The notes below the pieces were generated by a model. The model was not told the DNA's origin. It ran no database searches and saw only the letters and a list, made by a program, of their open reading frames with translations. A DNA stretch of 64,000 nucleotides from Stercorarius parasiticus (lineage: Eukaryota; Chordata; Aves; Charadriiformes; Stercorariidae): assembly GCA_013396915.1 (NCBI GenBank), contig VWZL01002032.1:728726-792725 (forward strand), read 5' to 3'. A program made the position numbers and the translations under genes. Positions 1-13,560 of the stretch are shown here, piece after piece; positions within the stretch are counted from its first letter, which is position 1; each line of letters starts with the position of its first letter.

Positions 1-3000
1 TGCAAAACAATTTCTCTAGTCTCATTAAAAAAAAATAATAAATGGGGGGACTAATTTTGATTCATTTCTACATGAAGCATTTCAGCCAGAATTTTCCCAA
101 AAGACCTGCATCAGTCATGCACCCCAGCATGAGGAGAAGTCAGATTTCAACTCAGACAGTTATAGTTCGACTACATTATAAGCATCCGAAAACAAAGTCC
201 GTAATGGGAAGTGTCAGGCAACTTTAATAATAGGTGGGGCTGATGTAACCACTTTATCACAGGGAAACACACTACACATGCAGGGAGATCAGCCGTAAAA
301 TAACCTCCTTCCCGTTATTGCCCTGCAGATCCAGTAGCTCCCACACTTCAAGCCACTTGAGTTTTGGCAGCCCAGTGAATAACAGCCAGAAGCACAATTT
401 CAAGCTGATGATAAAACACGAGCCTCTCAAAACAACTCGTAACGGCTTTTCCAGCTTGTGATTTTCAATGAGCGAAATTAACAGTAGTTGTACGCTTGCC
501 GCTACATTAAGTGTTCTAAGTCATCAGTAATTTCTGGATATTTCTCCAAACCTAAACCTGTAGCCGGTACGTATTTTCTGGTATACTTAATAAACACACT
601 TTGAATCTAGACAACAGCTATTATGTATTACTAAGGGTAAGGTCATCTCATAGGTACTTCCCCAACCCACTGCACAATGTAAAAGACTATTACGACGCCA
701 ATGGGTATTTCTGCATTTCTGCAACATGGAACTTCACAGTGTATTTTGCTTGGAGTACAGTAGATAAGCTGTCATTGCTGCTTTGGGGAAAGGGCACCCT
801 ACATCTTAATGATTATTGCTCCAGAAGCCAATTCTCCCAAAAGCAGGCTCAGAGAGAGTCCTGCTTTCATAGTCTAGGACACAAATGCACAATAGGTGCA
901 GCACAGAAAAACCTGCACCGACATACTGTACATATAAATATAGACATGCAACTAAGTCACAACACATACGAATCAAAACAGAAACAAACCAAAAAAAATT
1001 CAATTACCTACTTTGACAGGCTCATACCTGCAGTCTTCTCATTTTAAAGCAAAAAGCCAGGAGAGAGAATATTCAAATTTCTTGCCCATTTGGGTGGCTT
1101 CTTTGCACATGTTCCTGAATTTTCAGCTATGATGAGATCCGCTCATTGGCAGTCACCAAGAGGCTGATATGACCATGAAATGAGGAAACACGGTGCATGA
1201 AAAATAAGGTACTAGCACCACCATTTGCTGAGGGCTGGAAAAACTAGCAGAAACTTTAAGAGACTGTGTAGACCTATTTCTATAATGCTAGCTGCATTTA
1301 ACTCACTTACCGTTGCTACTATTGCAGATGCTTGATCAAAACATGTTTTCAGCATTAATTACTTGCCAGGAAAATCTTAATGAAGTCCAGATGATGATTT
1401 TTATTCCCAGCACTATAAATCTTCATGTGTAGAAACAGTTTCCATACAAGGGTGATTTTTTTTGGTTGTTTGAGTTAAACAAAAATATTACCGAGAGCTA
1501 ACCATATACTGGAAGTGAATGTACAGTGGCTGGCAAAGATGGACTGAAACAGTTTAAGACAATTATTATGCCCCTGGAAAACACGTATTTTATTGTCACC
1601 CCTTGCCATCCCAACACTAAGAAATATGGGGTTTCTGCGAAGTGACCCTGGAAGGGCTGAGCTCTCCTCGGCCAGTGGAGCCCTTCCCCGCTGTCACATG
1701 GTGTTTCCATTTCTGCCTCCTGTTTCCTGAAGCAATTTAAGTTTGCTTCTAAGAAAAAGGAGGTCTGTGAAGCAGAAAAATAGCACAAATCTTATTTAAG
1801 CAATTTAAAGGCGTGCAGTCTGCTTTTAAAAGATACTTGTTAAGAAACAGATTTCAACACCTGTATTGCAAAGTATAAATGAGATCAGAATTAATGTAGA
1901 CTTTCAAAATCTATATTTTTTTCTGCCCTCTCTGCTGTCTGCTAGTTTCATTTTGCTCCTCTTGATCAACAAATGTAGCTGTTATAGATGACAGCCATCA
2001 AATCAATTCATAAAAATGGATGCATTAAACCTTTCACTGTTTCAAGGAAAAACTACTGTGGAGGGGACATGCTTTAATGTGGGACAAAAAATAGCTCTAC
2101 AATTACTATTTTTTTTTTACAAAATTAATAGAAACATTTCTATTGCGTTAATATGTTGATAAACTTTTCTGTTATCAAGACATTACTGTTGGCCCAAATG
2201 ACCTAGTAAATGTCCCTTTTACAAAGGGACATATTTAATTCCTTACTCCGGTTCCTCCTTTCCTTATTAAAAAAAAAAAAAAAGCAACTAACATTTTCAT
2301 TAGATTTAGTTCTGTGAAAAGGATAAAGAGCAAGAAATAACTATTCCATCTCATATAATGTTATCTGATATCTGCTCAGTGCAAATTAAGTTCAGAAGGA
2401 GGCGAGGAAGAAAAACTAATGTATATCTTCCTCCGCTTTTTAACTCTTTCCTGAAAACTATTTAGACTAGGCTCACCACCCCAAGATTATTGTTGCAAAT
2501 CTGTAGTTTAATTTCTTCCTCTGTCAAGTCTTTCCACCAAGAGCACACTTTTATCATCCAAAAGCTACCAAAACTGGATGCCCAAGGCTACCAGGTGGGT
2601 TAAGGTCCGCGTACCAATGTGGATTCTGGTTCCCCAGCATCTGAAGATCCCTAAACCATTTCTCACTGTCACAGCCTCAATTTACTTGGGTTAAGAAAGC
2701 ATCATCTATATTTATTTTTGTAACAGGCAGAAATGAGACAGAAAATAAATGCGCATTAGGTGATACAGAACAAAGGTGGGAAAACAGTTCTTTAGAGAAC
2801 TATTAGTTGTGGCCTCCTATTTGGCTGGTGTCCACCAGGATAACCCTACAGGAGTTAACAGGAACCACTTTGATGTGTACGAGTTGAGGCCTTTGCATTA
2901 GATACACAAAAGGACACAAAAATGTTGATACTGTTTATGATACAATGCAAAAAAGCAAGAAAGCACAGGCCCATTTTTTTTTAAACTGATTTTTTGGATC

Positions 3001-3573
3001 AGATACTTTCAAGTATTTTGTATCTTTTTCCAACTTGTGCAGTTGCATAGCATAAAAATGGATTTAAAGCTATCTTGCCTTCTTTTCCTCAGAAATTTTC
3101 TCCACCTCGGATTTCTCTCCACTGTGTAATGACTTTTAAAGCCACCTTAAAAACCATCCATTTCTTGGAGAAGTATTGTCGGGACTTGTCAGACCCCTTA
3201 TTGTCATGAACTTTTTCAATATACAAAAGGCATTTTCCAATTTTAGCATCATGCTGTTTCTTCTGGTTCCGTTGTCTGAGCAGTTACTCTTCTCTTAGGT
3301 ATTTCTGACTCACAAATTGTATTCACACAATCCAAACCAACTCAAGTCATAAAGAATTGCTGCATGCTTTCAATTATATGGTGATTTCGCATCCTCACTG
3401 TCAGTGACATGTGTTTTCCTCGCAGTGTAGGAAATTCCTCAAACCATCATTTCCCAAATATTATCAAAAATTTTGAACCCCTGCCCCAAGTCACAGCTGA
3501 CAGCCATGTTTGTCAAACTCTTTAATCTTTCCCAAACTGATTGGTTTTTTGCATCTCTGGTAAGTGTATTTAG

Positions 3574-3647
3574 NNNNNNNNNNNNNNNNNNNNNNNNNNN
3601 NNNNNNNNNNNNNNNNNNNNNNNNNNNNNNNNNNNNNNNNNNNNNNN
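3574..3647. other. assembly gap (74 N)
   Basis: Undetermined bases within intergenic DNA. Any frame crossing this position is an artefact. Confidence 0.99.
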
Positions 3648-5589
3648 TTTTTCTCCAAGTAGGCAGGACCCAGACAAACATGGTATAGCAGTATATTTTT
3701 TGTGTTTCCTCTTTCTAACCTTTTTTAGATTGTTTCTATAGTTCTTTCCACTCTTCAACAACTGCACTCTGACTGAAGTCTAACGTATCTAACTATTCCA
3801 TCACTCTTACACACACGCGCGCACTCGGACTCAGAAGGAAATCAGAAATCAGGCTAAAAAAAAAGTGTCATTAGGAGCTTCTGCGCTGTTGCTGTTTTTT
3901 CTTTCTCACTTCAGGATTTTTTGGGGAGGCCACGTGTTGCTGAACCTCAGGGACTGGCGAGGGAGATACAACTGCAATGGGAAAGATGTGGTAGTCCAAG
4001 GAATCACCTTCTTGTAGAAGGATCAGGGTGACCAAGCCCTTCCTTCACAGCCGCGTTGGGACAGTCCTTGTGCAACAGCAATCAGGGGGCCAACATTCAC
4101 CTTCTCTCCCCACATCCCTTTGGTGACACTAAGGACAAAGATGGGAAAGAAAGGAAGAAAAATGGCACAAAACCCCAAAGGCCTATTGGATGGTGGAAAA
4201 CTGGGGTAGAGCAAGCTGCCGGGCAAACGTCCTCTGTGTCCTCCAGGGCTGTAGAAAGAAAGAGATTGATGTGATGGGCTAGAACTGTAGGCTTCAATCC
4301 TCAAAATACTGCCAGCTTGACTCCTGTCAAACCACTTCCGAGAAGCTGACATCCGCTTAGATAAAACTGTAGCTTCACATACACTATTCTCTCAGTGCCA
4401 CACATATGTATACAACGTACTGCTAATACGTGCATATATACTCATGTACACATTCATAGCACAGCGTCAGTGTATAAACTGGGGGAAAATACCGTCTTGC
4501 TTGTTTGGCAGGCTACAGGTATCAATATCTTTTCTACGTTAATGCTGACATTCGTAAAGGTTCTGCTCACAAGCAAGCACATAAAACAAAAATACTTCTG
4601 TTTGTCTCCAGCTTCGTAAGGCAACAGACGTAGAAAATAAAACAAGCATAAAATCAGGACCTAACAAATGACAATAAACTTGTATTTTCCAGCTGCTGAA
4701 ACTGTCACCATTTGAGCAATGGAAGAATTAGCAGGCATTTTCAGTAATCATACTTATTTACAGGAATCATGTAAGCAGATATATTCAGTGTTATTACTGA
4801 GGATTTTTGTGCAGTACTTTCACACTACATTTGTGTAATTTATTCTTTGAAGCCATACATGCAATTCCCATCTCTATTAAACGATCCTGATATCCTATCT
4901 TAAAGACAGAGTAAATCTTCAGTCCTTTAAGATCTTTGTAAAATCATGAAAGGGGTTCTCGCTTTTATTTGAAGGAGAGAGCGTGGATGTAAAAACCACC
5001 GTCCTTATGAAAGAAGTGACTGCAGATAACAGATGCCAGAACTGTGGAAAGCGAGAGGACAAAAGTCATGGCTAAAGACACCAGCAGCTTAGCAGGGGGA
5101 GCAGCTTCACCCTTTCAAATTAAGAATGCACATTTCTGGTACTTTATAAAAGAAAAATGAATGTTAAAAGAATAAATACGTAATTTACCTATTAAGATAG
5201 AATATCTAGTTTGCATGATAGTTTTACTGGGAGCTGTGGGTTCCTGAAACTTCTAGAAAAACAAGAGCTGCGTACATCTTGAAATATGATTTGTTCCTTG
5301 GTATGAGGAATGCTGCAACAGACACAAAATACTCCCTCAGGGCTGACATGGCACGGAGAGATTTAGATCAGCGTGGTGATGCAACTACTGAAGCTGACTC
5401 CGGAGTTAAACATGTGTCCAGCTGATGGTATCGCAGGCAATCGCCTTCTTAGGAGGGCTTTCTTTTTATTTCTTTTCTTAAAAAGGATATACGCAAGAGA
5501 GCGATAAATAAGTCAACTCCTAACCAAGAACATGAGGGAATTTCTTTGTACCGATGAGTTAGTCCTGTGCAAACTTCCTTGCGTAGGAA

Positions 5590-5710
5590 AGTTACTCTGC
5601 AACCGCCCCCTGCCCGCGGCGCCCAGCGCGGGCCCTCTCCTTCGGGAAGCACCAGCCATGAGAGGGTACCCATCGGCTCTGCTGCGGCAGGTCGCACGGT
5701 TGTGTTTTCT
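5590..5710. promoter_or_regulatory. compact CpG cluster, possible regulatory element
   Basis: About a dozen CpG dinucleotides occur in about 120 bases, including CCCGCGGCGCCCAGCGCGGG. The surrounding kilobases are AT-rich and CpG-poor. No gene is recognised here. It could be an upstream promoter or enhancer of the gene expected to the left. Confidence 0.3.
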
Positions 5711-6251
5711 TGGCCAACTATCTATAGAGAGTTAAACCAGCTCAAAATCCTTTCAAATTTAGGTAAACGAAAAGCTGTTCAAGTTTCATTCCACAATCCG
5801 AAATGTAAATCTCCACATAAAATAGCTGCCTCTCTTAGGAATAGCCTCCAAATTCCTCTTTTTCGGCCCTGTCAGTTTTATTCAGCCAGTTTTACTGCTG
5901 GGATGAGTTGTTTGACTAAAGTAAAAGTAAATAACGTTTTAAAGAGGTTAAAACACACCATTTTATTTAAACCAAGTTTGTGCTGTCAAGGTACCCGGAG
6001 AACCCCCGATGAACAAGTTGATATTAATATTTCCACCGTAAAATTTCATTAGAGGTTTTGTAATGGGTGCACAGCAGGTGCATCTATGAAAATAGTGTAT
6101 TTTCCTTTCAAAACAACAAAGGTCACTCAGTTTGTGTACTGACAGACTGGGTTTTCAATAGTTGACCTTTATCAGATTGGCTGACTGACAGCCATTCGAT
6201 CGGTCATTCTGTTAAAGGCAAATGGGTGTTTCTTGGCCCCAGAATAAAAAT

Positions 6252-6265
6252 GTTAATTGGTTAAC
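6252..6265. promoter_or_regulatory. palindromic GTTAA-TTGG-TTAAC, HNF1-like
   Basis: Perfect 5-base inverted arms are separated by four bases. HNF1 sites use the same half-sites with a three-base spacer, so this is only a near match. Confidence 0.2.
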
Positions 6266-9200
6266 AGTGTATCAGGCCCTATTTCAGTTCAATACCCTTT
6301 TGTTGGTGTTGTTGCTAGAATCAGGTTTTTTTATCTTAGTATTTAGCTAAATTGCTAGCAATAAAGTTGAAGTAAATTTAAATCAATAATTGCGTTGAGA
6401 ACATTTATACCGGAGCTATAAATAGAACCCAGTCGTATGGGCTATTTCAAACAGGGACTAAAAAATGCAGGCTACTCGAAGAAAATTTCTACTTCACTAA
6501 TAACTGGGCTATTCTTATTAATAACCCCATTTTCTCACCACAAGGAACAAGACACCACAACTGAACTCTTTTCAGTGCCCAAATTGACACATAACATAGT
6601 TCCATGTTTTCATCTGGTTGAACTCACCTGGCCATAACAGGGCAAATTTCCACGTCCTTGGGACTGCATTCAGCTCTTCAGGACGTTGCTCTTTCCCAAG
6701 GTACATGCACTAAGTGGCCAGCCACGGCTGGCTAACGATGCTGGACTCGCTTCTTTGCATCTGATAGATGACCTAAACCAAACGGCAGTGGAAAAAGCAG
6801 CTAGTCGATATACCATGTAAAATATGTTGATCTTTACAGTTCTGTGGCAGCGACCAACTGATTGAAGTAGTTCGGCAACCTGTTGGAGCACCGACTGAGC
6901 ATCCTCGGGAATCCAACACGAAAATGTTAGGCAACAGCCTCTAAACCTCACTGCGGGATTGCAACAGCACTGGTAGCATTTTGTCTCCCGATTCTTTTGG
7001 CTGTTCTTCATTTATACAGTCAATATTTTTCTGTCAGTTGTCCTGAATTTGCGTTGGGCCACTGGCAGCTGCTGCCTGCTTCCCAAATAATAGCATCGTG
7101 CTGACTTTGTACCTGTTAGCTGGTTTATTTGAGTTGAAAATTCCCGCAGATGTGTGCATCGTCTCTGAAAACGTATTAGGTAAAAGAGTTCTCAGGCTTT
7201 TTCCTACACAGCCAACTCCTAAATTGTATTATGCACTGGCATTCGTTTTCCGGCATTATTTCTTACATTAGTAACACATTTCCCTGTTTCATAACAGCTC
7301 TTCACACTAGCCTAGCCAGTAAAATGTGACATCTGCAGTTAAGTACCCATTTTAGTTTCCTGCTAGTATTTAGTAACAGAATAAAACATACAAGTACACG
7401 TATAATGTAATATGCTAAAGAAGCTGCACTTGAAAATTTAAGGGATTTTGTATTTCACTTATTTTGGACTACCTAGATTTCTGAGCAGGGGAAAGAACAC
7501 TTAGAAGCAGTTAACTAATAAATCCCACAATAGCCAAAATGCTCAACTTATTGCTGGAATATAATTTCCTCCATTTTTAATTTGTCAGCTCGTTTTGTGT
7601 CTCTCTGAAAAGCAGAAGTGTTACTCTGTAATGGGTAAGACTTTAAAAATAACTAGAAACAAAATACTGAACTGTAGTTTCTAACTGCAAAGTTGAGGAT
7701 AGAAACAATAAAGGCAAAATACTGCTATAGCTAGTTATATTGTTGAAAATATTACCAACCTTAGACAGATCTCTAATACTTAATAGTAATTCTGGATGGG
7801 GAAAAAAAAAAATCCACCTAGCCCAGTCCCTTTCTTGTGACAGGAATGATCAGATTCTCTCCAGGCATGTACACATCTGTCCCACTGATAGCCCTGTCAC
7901 ATCTTGATCACAGCCACCAGCACGAGTTCATGTGACAGATTTTCCCAGCCTAACGAAGATTTCAGTAAATAAGCCCCACCTTTTCTGCCTCTTTGTTAGC
8001 GGCCTACCAGTATGCTCTTTGCAGATCTTTTTGCAAGCTGTTACCATTCCTCTACTATTTGTCTTTTAAAGACAAACAAGAATTGACCATTACTAAGTGA
8101 AATGCCTTCAGTGGGAGGACAAAAGCATTTTAAGGCACCACAAATTACTGAAAAATGCCATTTGTTTCAAGCAGGCATTTTATCTGGATTTCAAGAACGA
8201 TAAAACACCATAGAATTGATTTTACATGTGAACTGACTATAAATGAGTTCGATATGGCAAATATCACCTTATCCTATTTGATGAGCACTCACCACAGTCT
8301 CATGACTGGGAATCATTGTATCGTGTTAAAAAGCGATGACCGTCATGCGACTGGATGTGTATGAGGAATATACATTATATCCACATGGAGACTCCAGTAA
8401 TTTGGGAGGGTCTTCTACGCCAGCATCATTTTATCTCTTTGCAATCTGATCCTGTTCCCTCATTGCACTTGCGGGAAGGTACGTGGAGATGCCACCAGCA
8501 TCCTGATCCCTCAGGCCAGCCGTTCTCACCCATCCCACAGCGCTTATTCGAGGGATCAGTCCTCACTTACCTCCTGCTTGCTGATACTTCGGGGCTTTTA
8601 CAACTCTCCTGGGTTTTTTTATAGACATATTTTGGAGTGAAAGATGTAATCCCTTCTTTAAATTGAACATGTTGGGCCTTTTGCATTTTTTTCAGAGCTC
8701 ATATATTAAAATTATGTTGTTCTTCATGTGGAGCTGTGAAAGCCAACATGCCCAGCTGGTACATTATGGTGAGCTTCCAGGAGACACAAAACTAAATGTA
8801 TTCTGAGTTAATCAGAAGAACTGGGATTTTGATATTCTGAATACTTTTGATTATAAATTCCAAGTCCCCTCATGTAGGTTATAAGCGGGTTGCTCCAGCT
8901 AAGACTGTCCCACGTGGGGGACTTTTCTCCGCGCTGCCAGTGTGCGGGGCAGCAGCACTGGCTACCGGAGTGGCCACCATGGGCGCGGGTCTGGTCTGCC
9001 CTCACCCACGCCGCCAGCCCCAACGCTGCCCTCCTTGCATCCCACAGAGTCTCTCCCTCCTCTCTGAAGATCAGGTCCCTTTGCCTTTCATCTGCCTTAA
9101 TGCATTTAGCTGTTATTCCCTCACTCTCCTCTTCTGGTTCTTTTATACATGGCTGCTTGGCCCATGATCACCTGGGCATTGATTGCTGCCTGAGTTAACC

Positions 9201-12200
9201 CCTTCTTTGCTGGACATGGGTTGCAAACTACGCTAAGAAATCTAAACTTACTCCCGCTCCCTTCGAGGGCACTTCTGCATGGAAATAGGAAGCTTTCCAA
9301 AATGTTCTGAAGGCTATTTTCTGATTTAAGAATGCTTGTAAATTTTTTTCCTAACATTCATCTGAGGACTCCTGATATAAGCTTGTGCTCATTTCAGATG
9401 TATTGCAGACCCTTTACACTTACTAGTGCTTACTGAGTCACTTCTGACATGGTGTGGAACTCACCAATACATACTTGCTTTTTTAAGAAATTATATTTCT
9501 CTATCATTTGGTCTCCAATTTCTTGCCTGTGACAAAATACCTCTTTTCACTAAACTCTGAATCCTGTTTCAGTTTTCTTCTCTGAGAAGCTTAAGCACCA
9601 TTTTTTAAAAGAAACTGGATTTTATTGTATCTCCTGTTTATATTTCTAATTCCCCTGGGCCTACTGATGTTGATAAACACCCTCTATTTAGGATTATGTA
9701 CAAATATTTGTGACGATGCTGTTCAGACATTTTACAAGGGAGAGGGAAAGCAACATTAAAATTGCTAAATCCTGTTCCTGCACAACTCTAATCCCCTTTC
9801 TGCATGACCTACCAAATAGACTGGAGTTTAGGTGATGGCGTTCAGACTGCACCCAAGTTGAACTGCTTTTCATATGTTTCATCGAGAAATGCATTTTGTT
9901 TCAGTGAAGCAAACGTAGTTCCTTCAGCAATTTTTAAATTGGAGGTTCTGTTGTACTGCAGGAAGATCTGGGCTCTGTAATAATTTCATATCAGGAAAGG
10001 CAGGACCCCAGGAAAAAAAGTGAAGGACCAGGTCCAGATGCCGCACAGGTGTGCAGCTCGGCACCAGGACAGAACCGGAGGATGCAGCGATCCATCCGCC
10101 TTGAGCTTCGCTGCTTTTTTCAGCAAGTTACTTCACTTTGTTACAGTTTCCCTCTCTGTAAAGACAGAAACAACGGGCCAGCAGTCCTTTGCCAAGCACT
10201 TTGAGAGCCTGCCATAGGAAGTACTATGTCAGAGCATGGTCTTATTATTAATAATCAATAAATAGCAAGCAATTATTAATGATTTCTTTTACTGCAGTTT
10301 AGTATAGTTTAATTATATTTTTAGCTATTAGTAAGTTATTGTTAAAACATTTGCAAAGAAATTTGTTTATTAAGGTAAGTCAGCATTATCATTTTGTTGT
10401 CATCATCAATGTGATTATTATCTGGTGGGCAGCAGTGTGCACTTTCTGTTCATCACATCATAGTATTTTTGTATTCTGACACTTTTCTTTACAATGTTAA
10501 TTTAATTTACACATGGGCAATGGTGTTAAACCTGCACTTAAGGTCTACAGAGTAGGCACCAATTAAGGGAGTACATTACCACGGTGTTCATTAGTTAGAA
10601 AGTTGCTCTCCCAGTAGGTTCTCAAGAAGTAAACAAGGTGGTTAAAAGGAAAATATTGGCAAGTATCACACCCCAGTCCCTCGTAAACCTTTATTCTTCT
10701 CCAGGAACACAATTTCAGCTTCCCAAAGCACAAGAGAACATGGCAGAGGCTCGCGCAGTTGCTCTGCTGCTGCAAGCTATCACTCTTATTTTTATAAAAA
10801 ATATGAACGTTACCATGAGAAGGCTTTTTCTGATTAACATTGATTAACAAGGGCATTAACCTGTGCCTGGCTGAGAAACAGCGGAGTGGTAAAACGAAAG
10901 GAAGTGTTAACTTCTAACTACAACTCTGAGACAAGTATAGTCTCATTGGTGAAATATTTACTTAAAGTGTACTGTGTTCAGAAATTTATTCTGCAAGGTA
11001 GCCCGATTCGCCACTGAAAGTACGTGGTCATCTGTAAGAGACTTTTCAGAACAGCTTAAGCAAGGAATCTTTTAACATTAAAAGACTGCAATTTTCAGGA
11101 TGTGAAAATTACCGTCCATTTTAGAAATAAATGTCATTACAGTTTATTGTAAGCTAAAAGCGAAACTAGAAGCAAATAACATAGAATAATATTTCCAAGT
11201 TTTTCTAAAGAAAAAATTCAACATATTACAGGAAGTCTTATATGTAACCAAATATAAAATCCTAATACTCTAGTGCTTCATCTACAAAAATTTTAAAGAA
11301 CTTTCTAAGGGTGGATAGGCAGCTGTAATTACTTTCCTTTTAAACAGAGAATAAAGACTTCAGTCCTTAACCTTTCCAGAACTGGAGCCTTGGACCATAG
11401 AGCAGAAAGGAATGTTCTCCTATTATTAAAAAAAATACTTTTTTCTCTGGCAAAAAAACCCCAGCTTGCAAATGTATTTTGGGGAGTTAACTATGACAGA
11501 GATAAAGGCCAAAGTACATAAAAACCCCCATATTTTTACACATTCTAAAATGTAAAATATTTTGGATATTCAAGGAGTTTTGCAGAATCTGATTTATACA
11601 AGTGCTAATTCATAAAACATGTTTGTAACTAAATACCTGGCAGGATCAGTTTGTAACCAACTTGCAGGATTTGGGGTGGCAAAAGGGAAATACCTAGTTA
11701 CTAGAGCACTGGGATTTATAAAATGAAACAATAAAATATTTGACATTTATGAAATTTTCCTTTTCAAAACAGTAGTGCAAAGAGTAATGTTAAATTGTGT
11801 GAGCTACACCATTGAGGATGTATAGTAATCACCAGTATTTTTTTCTTCCTGTAAGAAGCATTAATCTATTAAATTTACTAGTTTGTTTTGTTGGGTAGAG
11901 TCTTTGTGATGGTCTAATTATCGTTCACTGAAGACACATAGAAAAGACTTTTAAAACCCTGTTTCATTTAGAAACTATAAAAAAAATTTCTGTATGATAT
12001 GGAGGAGACACGGGATTCTCAGCTGCTGTCCAAAGCTGCAATTCCTCCCGTCCTCTGGGTTTAACAACGTCCTGAATGGAGATCCTTCAGTGAAGTGTTT
12101 CATCCAGCCGACGCGAGGCAGACTCACCAAGACGCCAGCTACAAATCAAAAGCGACGTCTTTATGCTCTTGCTTCTCCCCACCTTCTTCCACCACTGGAA

Positions 12201-12260
12201 CAGGGAAGGGTTGGGAATTCTTCCAGTGGGGAAAGCGTCTTTTATTCATGAGAAATCTTT

Positions 12261-12276
12261 TGTGTGTGTGTGTGTG
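12261..12276 (+). repeat. (TG)8 dinucleotide repeat
   Basis: Eight perfect TG units form a short microsatellite in intergenic DNA. Confidence 0.9.
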
Positions 12277-12684
12277 AAAAATGCCACATTCTGAACATTT
12301 TGCAGTTTTCCAAATAGATGCATCGGTCTGGCGGTGTCCTTGGGAGACTCCTCTCCTGCAAGGGCCAAGCAGTGGAGGGCAGTCGGGGACCAGGAGCCTT
12401 GCCAGGGAGAGTCAAACCACAGCGCCCTGCTACCACGAGGTGAAACGGTAGCTTAGTCAGTGGCAGCGAGAGGCAGGAGGGATTTCCCATTGATTTCTCA
12501 CTTTCTCAATATGAAATAGCAGTTGCCATTGTATTTAGCAAGAAGCTGAGACGTGCCAGGTGAGATAAATAGAATTATTTCTGTCTCAGGAACTCCCACA
12601 TTTCAAAAATTTGTATTTTTCATTCTTGTATTTAGACCATTTTCAAACCAACTTTTTCTTCATATTTTTTCCCCGGCCTTTGTT

Positions 12685-12697
12685 CCCCCCCCCCCCC
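12685..12697 (+). repeat. poly-C run
   Basis: A run of 13 C residues within a pyrimidine-rich stretch. It is a likely site of sequencing length error. Confidence 0.9.
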
Positions 12698-13149
12698 ACC
12701 TTCATTTTGACAGTATTGCTGAAGTCTGACAGAGGTAGGAAGCATATTATTTTAGTTTTGGTCGTATCTGCTTTTCAAACTCAATTTGTGTCCCTGAGTT
12801 TCAGAGGATATTCACCCTCATAACTCCGATTGATCTTTAACAGCCATTCTGCGTTCTCTTCACCTCCAAAGACCAGATATTAAAGCCTTTCCGATATTCA
12901 GAATGCACGTACAAAAACACAGTGGAAGAACTTCATGAAGGCCGCTTGTGCGATGTCCCGCTGGTGTGAAAGGCGGGGGGCAGTGCTGTTCCTGCAAACA
13001 GATTTGACTCAAGACAGTGCCTGCGAGAGGTGGACAAGGAAGCAAACAGCACTTGCCAAGCAGTAGTCCAGTGGCATGCACCATGGCTAGAAGGCACTTG
13101 TGGCAACCGCAGTGATGCACACAAGGCGAGACAGTCCTTGCACAACAAA

Positions 13150-13560
13150 ACACTGTTTCACACGGTTTTTTGCATCCTACATCACCTTGCCTCCTCCCAC
13201 TCTTCCTCCTTCCTTTGGACATGCGAGTGATGATTTTCTCGTGCTGTTCCTGGATCTTCCCCTCGCTGCACCCAACACTCTCAGCTTCAGTCTCCCTCCC
13301 TTGGCTCCCCCCCACGTCCTTCATCCCGGTCTCCCTGACTAGGAAGCTCCGATGAGCTCCCATCCTCACTGCTACCTGCTGCTGGCTCCCCAAGCTTCAG
13401 CTCTCCGAGACGCTCATCACCACATCCCTACCCAGCTACTCACACCTCTCTTTTTTTTTTTCCCCGCAGCTCACCTTTCCTGTATCTGTCCCATGAACCT
13501 TCCTTTCTCCTCCCTCCCCTGTGAAACCTGCCATAACTAGCTCCTTCCCCAGTCTGTCCC
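13150..13560 (+). repeat. pyrimidine-rich low-complexity block
   Basis: The plus strand is dominated by C and T over about 400 bases, with many CCTCC, CTTCC and TCTCC words and a T10 run near 13450. No coding pattern is supported. The open frames here follow from the biased composition. Confidence 0.6.

Noticed and set aside
601..1047. 148-codon plus-strand open frame
   Set aside because: Random-looking composition without a domain. An overlapping minus-strand frame has equal support.
3439..3767. Open frames spanning 3574-3647
   Set aside because: They cross undetermined bases and consist largely of X residues.
5567..6052. 161-codon plus-strand open frame
   Set aside because: It starts in the CpG cluster and continues into AT-rich DNA with no coding signature or recognised motif.
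12860..13393. 177-codon minus-strand open frame
   Set aside because: It lies across the pyrimidine-rich block, where biased composition removes stop codons. The peptide has no family signature.
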